Positions 6,441 to 13,450 of a stretch of 14,301 nucleotides of DNA are shown in pieces. The number at the start of each line of letters is the position of its first letter. Position 1 is the first letter of the stretch. A program made the position numbers and the translations under genes. The stretch is from the NCBI GenBank assembly GCA_030679615.1, contig JAUXSJ010000366.1, forward strand, positions 1 to 14,301. The letters are read 5' to 3'. The notes beneath the pieces were generated by a model. That model saw nothing but the letters and a program-made list of their open reading frames with translations, ran no database searches and was not told the DNA's origin. The stretch is from Parachlamydiaceae bacterium (GTDB lineage: Bacteria > Chlamydiota > Chlamydiia > Chlamydiales > Parachlamydiaceae).

Positions 6441-7670
6441 TCAATCAACGCCTTCTCTAAATTCTACTAGTTCTGAATGATAGTAACGATTTTCATCTAA
6501 TTCGCCTTCTTGTTTAGCCATAAAGACTGAAACTGCTGTATCCCCTACAATATTCAATGCTGTTGTCATCATTTCACGTAAACGGTCAATTCCGGCTAAT
6601 AATGCTAAGCCCTCTAAAGGAAGTCCAACTGAACTCAAAACAGCTGACAACATAATAAACCCACCACCAGGAACACCGGCGGTTCCTATCGCTGATAAAG
6701 TTGCTGTCAAGATTAACGTGATATAATTTGGTAAATCAAGAGAAATTCCGTAAGCTTGCGCAACAAAAACAGCGCTCATCGCCTGAAAAATAGCTGTCCC
6801 GTTCATATTTAAAGTAATACCTAGAGGCAAGACAAATCCAGAAATATTTTTCGAAACCCCTAAATTTTCTTGCGCACAATGCATGGCAACAGGAAGTGTT
6901 GCTGCACTACTACATGTTGAAAGAGCCATCATAATGGCATCTCTTGATCCTTTTAAAAAAGGCTTAATTTGTAAACCTGCAATTCCTTTTAATAATGTCA
7001 CATAAACGATTAAAAAATGCAGACAACAAACGCCGTAGTAAACCCCTAAAAATTTAAACAATGGTAAAAGTAGATTAATCCCAAATGTCCCAGCAACCCA
7101 CGCCATGATTCCAAACACACCTATGGGAGAAAATTCCATAACCAATGAAGTCAAGCGATACATTACATCGGATAAAGATTGAAGAGCATCACGTAAGGGT
7201 TTCCCTTTTGAACCTGAAAAATTAATGGCAAGCCCCAAAAAAACAGAAAAAACGATGACTTGTAAAATATTTCCATTAACCATTGCAGCAATGGGGTTGC
7301 TTGGAATAATAGAAAGAAGAATATCAGAAAAAGAAAGTGCAGGAGAATTATTAACACCTGTGGCAGTCAGGTGTAGGGCAGATCCCACATTGAAAAGTGT
7401 GGCTGCAAAAAGACCTAACAAAATGGCTACTTGAGTCGTTAAAAAATAAATCCCAATTGTTTTCCCTCCCAAGCGTCCCAATTTTTGAGGATCATGAATG
7501 CCTGTTATTCCTACTGCCATCGATGAAAAAATTAACAAGACAATAATCATGTTAATCAAATTAAGAAATAATGTTCCTAACGGCTTTAAATAAACAGAAT
7601 TTTCGCCTAAAATCAATCCTGTAATAACCCCTAGGACCATTGCTATAAAAATTTTAACCCACAATTTCAT
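6441..7670 (-). CDS. Sodium:dicarboxylate/amino-acid symporter family protein (DAACS/SLC1)
   Basis: A 409-residue inner-membrane secondary transporter of the GltPh/SLC1 family, expected to import an amino acid or dicarboxylate with sodium or protons. Seen: strongly hydrophobic helices throughout, the serine-rich HP1 tip STCSSAATLP at 251-260, the unwound TM7 motif NMNGT at 288-292 (family NMDGT), the HP2 loop GTAGVPGGGF at 329-338, and TM8 GIDRLREMMTTALNIVGD at 360-377. By alignment with GltPh, the arginine that holds the substrate side-chain carboxylate (Arg397) is Thr369, Asp394 is Glu366, and the sodium-site Asp312 is Asn290; Asp362, Asn373 and Asp377 are kept. Thr at the arginine site recalls neutral amino-acid carriers such as ASCT1, so a neutral substrate is more likely than glutamate (inference). 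The start lies 4 bases after the lpxK stop, implying co-transcription. Confidence 0.92.
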   Translation of the reverse strand: MKLWVKIFIAMVLGVITGLILGENSVYLKPLGTLFLNLINMIIVLLIFSSMAVGITGIHDPQKLGRLGGKTIGIYFLTTQVAILLGLFAATLFNVGSALHLTATGVNNSPALSFSDILLSIIPSNPIAAMVNGNILQVIVFSVFLGLAINFSGSKGKPLRDALQSLSDVMYRLTSLVMEFSPIGVFGIMAWVAGTFGINLLLPLFKFLGVYYGVCCLHFLIVYVTLLKGIAGLQIKPFLKGSRDAIMMALSTCSSAATLPVAMHCAQENLGVSKNISGFVLPLGITLNMNGTAIFQAMSAVFVAQAYGISLDLPNYITLILTATLSAIGTAGVPGGGFIMLSAVLSSVGLPLEGLALLAGIDRLREMMTTALNIVGDTAVSVFMAKQEGELDENRYYHSELVEFREGVD

Positions 7671-7674
7671 ACAA

Positions 7675-8778
7675 TTATATCTTTAATTCAGCATTTTTAA
7701 TAAATTTTGACCATTCTTCCATTCCGTCTATGATTTCTAAATCAATTTGAACCCAAACAATAGGAAGAGAAGTAAATAGATAATCAGGTAATTTAACTCG
7801 ATCTTTTTCTGTGCATACGATCCATTGTGCGCCTTTTTTTATGCCAACTTGTGCAAATTTCTCTAACTCTTTTTCACTAATAGGTTGGTGATCTTGTAAA
7901 ATATTTTCACAAACCACTCTTAATCCCATCGTTTCTAAAGTTTTACGAAAATAATCCGGATTTGCAATCCCACAAAACATTCCCACAGGTGTGTTTTGTG
8001 GCACTTCAACATCTGAACCAGAAAAATCTCGAACTGCAGTGACTTTTTCTTGCATCGATACTATAGGTGTGTTGGAGTAAACTTTTATTTGATCCTTTAC
8101 AAGTTCTCTTTGCTCAACATTTTCTGCATGGCTCAAAACGATTAAATCTGCACGAGATAAGGCCTTCAATTCATCCCTAAGAAAACCACGTGGTAAAAAA
8201 TATCCCTGACCAAAAGGATCTCCCACATCTACAACAATAACTTCAAAATCCCTAGCAAAAGAACGGTGTTGCAAAGCATCATCTAGTAAAACCACTTGGA
8301 CACCTGCTTTAGCGGCTATCAAAGAAGATTTTTTTCGATCAGCATTAACAATGACTAAAGCTTTTGGAAGACGTTGTGCAAATAAAAACGGTTCATCCCC
8401 ACAGTAGGCTGCGGGATATAATGGACCAGCACCTTGACATAAAACGATTGGAGTCTCTAATTTTTCAGCTTTTGATCGATACCCTCTAGATAAAATTGCT
8501 ATCAAATAGCGATTGTAAAAGGCCTCTGCAATTTTTAAAGTAAGCGGCGTTTTTCCTGTTCCACCCGCAACAATATTTCCGATACTTATCACCAAAGGAA
8601 TGGGTGGGACATAACGTCTCATTAATCCCCAATCATATAAGGCATTTCGGCACTTCACCCCAAAATGATAACCCCAACTAAAAGGTAGTAAAATCATTTT
8701 AATTAAAGATGAAATGAATCCTCGTTTCTTACCTTTGATAACATTTTTAAAAAATCGATCTAATTTTTTTTTAACCAT
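7675..8778 (-). CDS. lpxK: LpxK, tetraacyldisaccharide 4'-kinase (lipid A synthesis)
   Basis: A 367-residue membrane-associated P-loop kinase that phosphorylates the 4' position of the lipid A disaccharide to give lipid IVA, on the cytoplasmic face of the inner membrane. Seen: a Lys-rich, amphipathic/hydrophobic N-terminus (about 1-45) fitting membrane attachment; SIGNIVAGGTGKTPLT with the Walker A loop at 71-78 (Lys76); ILSRGYRSK at 95-103; YCGDEP at 125-130; VNADRKK at 144-150; and VLLDDALQHR at 163-172, the family's usually LDDGFQHR motif; then LPRGFLRDEL in the position of the family LPxGxLRE. Length is somewhat above the 328 residues of E. coli LpxK, mainly at the N-terminus. GGAAG lies 8 bases before the ATG. 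It follows gmhA by 20 bases and precedes the symporter by 4. Confidence 0.95.
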   Translation of the reverse strand: MVKKKLDRFFKNVIKGKKRGFISSLIKMILLPFSWGYHFGVKCRNALYDWGLMRRYVPPIPLVISIGNIVAGGTGKTPLTLKIAEAFYNRYLIAILSRGYRSKAEKLETPIVLCQGAGPLYPAAYCGDEPFLFAQRLPKALVIVNADRKKSSLIAAKAGVQVVLLDDALQHRSFARDFEVIVVDVGDPFGQGYFLPRGFLRDELKALSRADLIVLSHAENVEQRELVKDQIKVYSNTPIVSMQEKVTAVRDFSGSDVEVPQNTPVGMFCGIANPDYFRKTLETMGLRVVCENILQDHQPISEKELEKFAQVGIKKGAQWIVCTEKDRVKLPDYLFTSLPIVWVQIDLEIIDGMEEWSKFIKNAELKI

Positions 8779-8798
8779 GAAGTAGACTTCCAGAAAAT

Positions 8799-9377
8799 TT
8801 AAAGATCAGGAAATAACAGAAATTCAATTTGTTCAATAATTAAATGAATAGCCGTCATGTGAGCTTCTTGGATAGGCCCTGAAGATGAAAACCCATCGAT
8901 CAACAATTCAAAATCAGCCAGACCTTTTAACTGTCCACCGTTTTTTCCTAAAAATAAAACAGTAATTAACCCTCTTCTTTTGGCCATATCGAATGCATTG
9001 ATAATATTTGGTGAATTACCACTGGTTGTTAACCCCACAAAAATATCACCAGATTTACCAAACGCCTCCACTCCTCTAGAAAACACTTGATCAAAACCTA
9101 AATCATTCCCCACACATGTAAGATGCCCCGGTTCCGAAAGAGAAATGGCTGGAAGTGCTGGCCGAACTTTTTTAAAAACGCCTGTTAATTCTTCAGCAAA
9201 ATGGTTAGCGTCACATAAACTGCCACCATTTCCTGCTAAAATTACTTTATTGCCGTTTTCAAAACAACTAGCCATAACATGCGCAACCTCTTCCATAAAA
9301 AGAAGATGTGACGGTTTTTTTAACTGCTCTAATGCTTGAATGGAATTATTAATGCCATTTAATAAATTATTTTTCAT
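8799..9377 (-). CDS. gmhA: GmhA, phosphoheptose (sedoheptulose-7-phosphate) isomerase
   Basis: A 192-residue SIS-domain enzyme that converts sedoheptulose 7-phosphate to D-glycero-D-manno-heptose 7-phosphate, the first step towards LPS inner-core heptose. Length equals that of E. coli GmhA. Seen: the sugar-phosphate loop AGNGGSLCDANHFAEELTG at 48-66 with His59 and Glu63 matching the zinc ligands His61 and Glu65 of E. coli; CVGNDLGFDQVFSRGVEA at 88-105; LTTSGNSPN at 116-124; and IQEAHMTAIH at 169-178, with Gln170 and His178 matching Gln172 and His180. These separate it from the related DnaA-binding DiaA. It is probably the first gene of an operon with lpxK. No Shine-Dalgarno sequence is seen before the ATG. 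No other heptose gene (hldE, gmhB, hldD) is in the window. Confidence 0.9.
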   Translation of the reverse strand: MKNNLLNGINNSIQALEQLKKPSHLLFMEEVAHVMASCFENGNKVILAGNGGSLCDANHFAEELTGVFKKVRPALPAISLSEPGHLTCVGNDLGFDQVFSRGVEAFGKSGDIFVGLTTSGNSPNIINAFDMAKRRGLITVLFLGKNGGQLKGLADFELLIDGFSSSGPIQEAHMTAIHLIIEQIEFLLFPDL

Positions 9378-9408
9378 AAAAAATAGAAATTAATTGTAAA
9401 TTAACACT

Positions 9409-9437
9409 ATTGTCATCGCTGTCACTTTAAGAATCAA
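9409..9437 (-). promoter_or_regulatory. Candidate promoter of the gmhA-lpxK-symporter operon
   Basis: On the minus strand TTGATT (9437-9432) and GACAAT (9414-9409) are 17 bases apart, upstream of the gmhA start at 9377. Each matches four of six consensus bases; a transcript would have a leader of about 25 bases. Confidence 0.35.
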
Positions 9438-9517
9438 GTAGATTTTCAATATGTAAAATTAAACAATGAGATAAAAAATACAAACGTTTGATTATCAACA
9501 TTATTAAAAATTTTCAT

Positions 9518-9546
9518 TTGCTGTTTATTTCAAAAAAAAGTAAAAT
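9518..9546 (+). promoter_or_regulatory. Candidate promoter of the exported Tyr/Gln-rich protein gene
   Basis: TTGCTG (9518-9523), 17 bases, then TAAAAT (9541-9546), which matches five of six -10 bases. Transcription would begin near 9553, leaving a short leader with the GGAG ribosome-binding site at 9571-9574. A perfect TATAAT at 9562-9567 is too close to that site to be the -10 box of a leadered mRNA. Confidence 0.4.
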
Positions 9547-9580
9547 CATTATCCAATCAACTATAATAACGGAGTTACAT

Positions 9581-9994
9581 ATGAAAATAATAAATAAATC
9601 ATCTTTTTTTATTTTTTTTGTTTTATTAACAAGTTTTTTTGTTACTGAATTAAGTGCAAAAACGCATCATCATAAAACTAAAACTTACAAAACATATAAA
9701 TCTCGCTCAAGTTCATTATCCTTTAATTTAAACCTAAATCCGATTCCTAATCAAATTGAATATCATCATGTTGTTTCACAACCTTGTATTCAAACAGTCA
9801 CAACAACACCGTATATTGCTCATTATCCGACATATCCAACACCGATTGTGCAACAAGCTCCGATTGTACAACAAAATGTTTATTACCCTGGTTATCAACA
9901 GCATACAGTAGTCAGACAAACGGGTTATTATCAACCGATGTATCAACCGATGTATGTTGCACCACAAGTTTCTTATTCTTATCTTAGTTTTTAG
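9581..9994 (+). CDS. Small exported His/Tyr/Gln/Pro-rich protein of unknown function
   Basis: A 137-residue protein I do not recognise. Seen: a clear signal peptide (MKIINK, then hydrophobic FFIFFVLLTSFF) with a likely signal-peptidase I site at ELSA-KT after residue 26. The mature part has a short basic His/Lys/Thr/Tyr region (KTHHHKTKTYKTYK, 27-40), a Ser-rich bridge, and a low-complexity Tyr/Gln/Pro/Val tail from about residue 78 with repeats such as TPIVQQAPIVQQ and YQPMYQPMY. There is one cysteine in the mature part (Cys69) and no transmembrane segment after the signal. The ATG at 9581 has GGAG 6 bases upstream (9571-9574), which decides the start over an earlier TTG frame. The composition suggests a periplasmic, surface or secreted structural protein, but no function can be assigned. 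It is divergent from gmhA and followed by inverted repeat 3. Confidence 0.75.
   Translation: MKIINKSSFFIFFVLLTSFFVTELSAKTHHHKTKTYKTYKSRSSSLSFNLNLNPIPNQIEYHHVVSQPCIQTVTTTPYIAHYPTYPTPIVQQAPIVQQNVYYPGYQQHTVVRQTGYYQPMYQPMYVAPQVSYSYLSF
9842..9874 (+). repeat. Short in-gene tandem repeat (18-base unit)
   Basis: CCGATTGTGCAACAA at 9842-9856 recurs as CCGATTGTACAACAA at 9860-9874, encoding two PIVQQ units six codons apart. A second perfect tandem repeat, TATCAACCGATG, lies at 9929-9940 and 9941-9952 and encodes two YQPM units. Both indicate growth of the tail by in-frame duplication. Confidence 0.8.
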
Positions 9995-10043
9995 AGGCAA
10001 AAAAAGAAGTATTTCTATTTAATCACTTATTAACTGGTATCTC

Positions 10044-10155
10044 GTTAAGAAAATTACAGGATGAACAGGATAAAGAACAGGATGGATAAGATGCGTTAAC
10101 GTCGCTATCCTATTCATCCTGTTCTTTATCCTGTTCATCCTGTAATTTTCTTAAC
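10044..10155. repeat. Long inverted repeat 3 (49-base arms) with ACAGGAT heptads
   Basis: The arms 10044-10092 and 10107-10155 are reverse complements over 49 bases with two non-Watson-Crick positions (one of them a G-T pair) around a 14-base loop. The left arm contains ACAGGAT three times, with spacers of 2 and 5 bases; the right arm holds the complement, ATCCTGT. It lies 49 bases after the stop of the exported protein gene and about 40 bases before the protease gene. A transcript would form a strong stem, so it may end or protect the upstream mRNA, but no T-run follows the stem. The heptad theme is shared with inverted repeat 4. Confidence 0.92.
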
Positions 10156-10195
10156 ATCATTGTTAAACAACAAAAACTAAAAAAAATTAACGAAA

Positions 10196-13081
10196 ATGAT
10201 GAAAAAAATGATATTCAATGGAATGCTTCTAAGTCAAATCTTGTGGGGTCAAGAGCCCTATACTTATATCGATGATTGCACCAAAACCCTTATCATTAAT
10301 CCATGTTTTGAAAAAAGAAAAACATTTAAATTAAAATTACCTAATGGATTAGAAGCCTATCTGATCTCAGACCCTGAAAGCTCACAAGCTGGAGCCGTTC
10401 TTACCGTTCAAGCAGGAAGTTGGAATGACCCTCCAGAATATCCAGGAATTGCTCATTTCCTAGAGCATCTTTTGTTTTTAGGAACAGAAAAATATCCCGT
10501 TGAATCCGACTATAAACGATTTATTCATGAGCATAATGGAAAATCCAATGCATATACAGCGAGTGATTATACTCTGTATGCATTTGCAATTTCTCCAAAT
10601 GCTTTTGAAGAAGCTCTGGATAGATTTTCATCTTTTTTTAAAACACCTCTATTCAATCCTTCCGGCGTTGACAGAGAGCTTAAAGCTATCGATCAAGAAT
10701 TTTCAAAAAATTTAGATCAAGATCCTTACCGCCATCATTATGTGCAAAAAGACTTAGCTAATCCGAAACATCCATTCCATCAATTTAATGCTGGAAACAA
10801 AGAAACTCTTGCAAAAGTTAATCAAGAGACACTTAAAAAATGGTATAAGGATAATTATAGTGCGAATAAAATGAAGTTGATCGTCAGTGGGCCTCAATCG
10901 ATTGATACCTTAAAAACATGGACTGTCGATCAATTTAAAGACATTCCAAACTCAGAAAATACGCATTCAACTTTTAATAATGAACCATTGATGGATTTAC
11001 AATATCTTAAAAAGATGATTTTAATCGATCCGATAAAAAATACTCGTACTCTCAGTATGACTTGGGTTCTTCCTTTTACTACCGAGGATTTCAATAAATT
11101 TAATCCTTCACATTTAGTATCTTCTATCCTTGGCCATGAAGGCGAAGGTAGTCTTTATTCATCTTTGAAGTCAGATCATTTAGTTGAAACTCTATCCTGT
11201 GGAGCTTATCGTTTAGGGAAAAACAATTTCTTTTTTTCAGTCTCATTTCAACTCACAGAAAAAGGACTCGACGAGTCCTATCAAGTCATTGATAGATGTT
11301 TTCAAGCGATTAAAATGATAAAGAGACAAGAAATCCCTCTTTATTTATTCAATGAAATGAAGCAAATGGAAATTATTCGTTACCAATATCAAAGTCGAAA
11401 AGATGCGTTTGAATATCTGATGGACTTAGGAGGACTGCTTGTTTTTGAAGATCTTGATGAATTTCCTGAGCACCCATTAATTTCTAAAGAATATGATCCA
11501 TTGATCATGAAAAATTTTTTAAATTACCTGACGCCTGAAAATGTACATATTTATCTTTTAGCAAAACAACCAAAAAATACTTTTTCTAAAACTGAACCTT
11601 GGATGAAAGTTCCTTATGCGATCAATGCGATTCCTTCAGAACAATTACAAAACTGGATGACACCAAAAGATAATAATGAGCTATTTCTTCCCAAACCAAA
11701 TCCATTTATCCCCACAGCGCTTTCGCTAGTTGAAAATATTGGAGAAACTAAACTAGTAGAGCAACTTCCTCCAACAATGCTTTTGATTAATAATGAGAAA
11801 GCTAAAGTCTTTTACGCAAAAGACAACCGATTTAAACTTCCACAAACACAATGGTTTTTTGATATAAAAACACCCGTGCTTAATCAAAAAGATCCTCACA
11901 AAGTTGTGATGGCAGAATTATATATAAAGTGTTTAAATGAAGCATTGAATCATTTAACCTATTCCGCTCAATTAGCTGATTTGTCTTACGATTTTTCTCA
12001 AGTGTTTAATGGAATTGGCATGATCATCACTGGTTATCATGAAAATGCTGAAACGCTATTTGATGTGATTCAAGATCATTTAAAAAATTGTCAACCTACA
12101 GAAATTCAATTTGAACTATATAAAAATGCATTGTTGAGAAATTATCAAAATTTTCAACAAGAATCAGCGATTCAACACGGTTTAGAATCTTATCGACAAA
12201 TTTTAAAAGAAACATATGTCAGTCCACAAGAAAAATTCTTTGCTACTCAAAAAATTACCTACCCTGAATTTCTTGATTTCCTTGATGATTTGTTCAAACA
12301 GACTTATGTTGAAGGATTATTTTATGGGAATATTAGTCAAGAACAAGCAATCTCTCTCACGAATAAATTACTCAAGACATTATCTAGTCAAGTTTATCCA
12401 GAAAAAGATCGTTTAATTGAAAAATATTTAACCTTACCTGAAAAATCAGGGCCTTTTGCAATTGAGTCATCCGTAGAGTCTCCTTCTCATGCGGCAATAT
12501 TAAGCATTCAAGGACCTGCATTTTCTTTTAAAAACAGAGCAGCTCAACAAATTCTTAGTCAAGCAATGCAAAGTGCATTTTTTAAAACTTTGAGAACGCA
12601 ACAACAAACAGGGTATCTTGTTCATTCTGGCGCAGAAGAACTCAACAAACACTTATTTAACTATTTCGCTGTTCAATCCGCAACACATGATCCTAGAGAC
12701 CTGCTTTCTCGATACGAACTTTTTATCGAACATTTCTTGCAAGAACTACCTCAGCAAGTAACTGAAGAGAGCTTTGAATCCATACGAAAATCATTAATCA
12801 TTACACTTGAAAATAGCCCGCAAAATTTAATAGAAACGGGCCCTCTTTTGAAGCTTCTTGCTTTTAAGTATGACGCTGATTTTGATTGGGTGAAAAAGCG
12901 TATCCAAGCATTGAAAGAGCTTACTTATGAAGAATTCTCAAGTATCGCAAAACAGTTTTTTGGAAAACAGAATAATAAAAGAGTTGCAGTTTTAATTAGG
13001 GGCATACCTTCAGAAGATTTTAGGTATATTATGTTCCCTCGTGTTACTGATTTATGCGAACTGAGTCAATATACTGAATAA
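10196..13081 (+). CDS. Insulinase/protease III-type M16 zinc metallopeptidase, exported
   Basis: A 961-residue M16A peptidase like E. coli pitrilysin (Ptr, 962 residues) and insulin-degrading enzyme, which degrade short peptides inside a closed four-domain chamber, in the periplasm for Ptr. Seen: an N-terminal signal-like stretch (KKMIFNGMLLSQILWG, about residues 3-18); the inverted zinc motif HFLEH at 87-91 (His87, Glu90, His91); the third zinc ligand Glu168 in AIDQEF, 77 residues after His91 as in pitrilysin, with conserved Glu161; SNAYTASDYTLYAF at 117-130; and in the last domain LRTQQQTGYLV (Arg800, Tyr807), the substrate-contacting motif of full-length M16A enzymes. All four domains are present and the frame is intact. 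Two adjacent ATGs (10196, 10199) are possible starts and neither has a good Shine-Dalgarno sequence. It sits between inverted repeats 3 and 4. Confidence 0.94.
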   Translation: MMKKMIFNGMLLSQILWGQEPYTYIDDCTKTLIINPCFEKRKTFKLKLPNGLEAYLISDPESSQAGAVLTVQAGSWNDPPEYPGIAHFLEHLLFLGTEKYPVESDYKRFIHEHNGKSNAYTASDYTLYAFAISPNAFEEALDRFSSFFKTPLFNPSGVDRELKAIDQEFSKNLDQDPYRHHYVQKDLANPKHPFHQFNAGNKETLAKVNQETLKKWYKDNYSANKMKLIVSGPQSIDTLKTWTVDQFKDIPNSENTHSTFNNEPLMDLQYLKKMILIDPIKNTRTLSMTWVLPFTTEDFNKFNPSHLVSSILGHEGEGSLYSSLKSDHLVETLSCGAYRLGKNNFFFSVSFQLTEKGLDESYQVIDRCFQAIKMIKRQEIPLYLFNEMKQMEIIRYQYQSRKDAFEYLMDLGGLLVFEDLDEFPEHPLISKEYDPLIMKNFLNYLTPENVHIYLLAKQPKNTFSKTEPWMKVPYAINAIPSEQLQNWMTPKDNNELFLPKPNPFIPTALSLVENIGETKLVEQLPPTMLLINNEKAKVFYAKDNRFKLPQTQWFFDIKTPVLNQKDPHKVVMAELYIKCLNEALNHLTYSAQLADLSYDFSQVFNGIGMIITGYHENAETLFDVIQDHLKNCQPTEIQFELYKNALLRNYQNFQQESAIQHGLESYRQILKETYVSPQEKFFATQKITYPEFLDFLDDLFKQTYVEGLFYGNISQEQAISLTNKLLKTLSSQVYPEKDRLIEKYLTLPEKSGPFAIESSVESPSHAAILSIQGPAFSFKNRAAQQILSQAMQSAFFKTLRTQQQTGYLVHSGAEELNKHLFNYFAVQSATHDPRDLLSRYELFIEHFLQELPQQVTEESFESIRKSLIITLENSPQNLIETGPLLKLLAFKYDADFDWVKKRIQALKELTYEEFSSIAKQFFGKQNNKRVAVLIRGIPSEDFRYIMFPRVTDLCELSQYTE

Positions 13082-13086
13082 ACACA

Positions 13087-13359
13087 AAATACAGGATACA
13101 CAGGATAAAGAACAGGATGGACAGGATAATGACGTCAGCCTAGAGAGGAATTTATCTACACCCCCTTTAACGCAGAGGCGGGGAGACGGGGGAGACGCAG
13201 AGAAGGAGACTTTAAATGTATATATATAAATTTAAAATTTCCTCTCTGCGTCTCCCCCGTCTCCCCGCCTCTGCGTTAAAGGGGGTGTAGATAAATTCCT
13301 CTCTAGGCTGACGTCATTATCCTGTCCTTCCTATTCTTATCCTGTCCATCCTGTAATTT
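13087..13359. repeat. Long inverted repeat 4, with 85-base perfectly matched arms
   Basis: The core arms 13119-13203 and 13243-13327 are exact reverse complements over 85 bases. Outer parts (13087-13118 and 13328-13359) match imperfectly with an indel. The 39-base loop is AT-rich and partly self-complementary (TTTAAA ... TTTAAA). The arms have two zones: outer ACAGGAT heptads, as in inverted repeat 3, and an inner G-rich zone (CGCAGAGGCGGGGAGACGGG) that is purine-biased and strikingly GC-rich for this window. It starts a few bases after the protease stop and ends about 30 bases before a candidate promoter for the terC-like gene. It contains no reading frame. Perfect arms imply recent duplication or ongoing correction between the arms. 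Confidence 0.95.
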
Positions 13360-13390
13360 TATGCGTCATTAAGAAACACTTTCCTTTTAG

Positions 13391-13420
13391 TTGGAGAAAT
13401 AACATCCCTTTCACTATAAA
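13391..13420 (+). promoter_or_regulatory. Candidate promoter of the terC-like gene
   Basis: TTGGAG (13391-13396), 18 bases, then TATAAA (13415-13420), with the ATG at 13451. The -10 box matches five of six bases, the -35 only three. I see no manganese (yybP-ykoY) riboswitch between it and the gene; the leader would be only about 25 bases. Confidence 0.4.
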
Positions 13421-13450
13421 ATAATTTAATAGATGAAATGGAGTTATTTC

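Noticed and set aside
9776..10000. 74-codon minus-strand frame opposite the exported Tyr/Gln-rich protein
   Set aside because: It is a shadow of the repetitive coding sequence; the plus-strand frame has a signal peptide and a good ribosome-binding site, this one has neither.
10044..10155. CRISPR-like array of ACAGGAT repeats
   Set aside because: Units are 7 bases with 2-5 base spacers and form a palindrome; there are no 20-40 base spacers and no cas genes.
10151..10166. TTAACA-TCAT-TGTTAA palindrome before the protease gene as an operator
   Set aside because: It is a short AT-rich palindrome partly inside the arm of inverted repeat 3, with no second copy upstream of another gene here.
13087..13359. 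Insertion sequence ends
   Set aside because: No transposase frame lies between the arms, the loop is only 39 bases, and no clear target-site duplication is visible.
13360..13450. Manganese riboswitch (yybP-ykoY type) before the TerC family gene
   Set aside because: Only about 90 bases lie between the inverted repeat and the start codon, and I could not find the expected paired helices and conserved loops.
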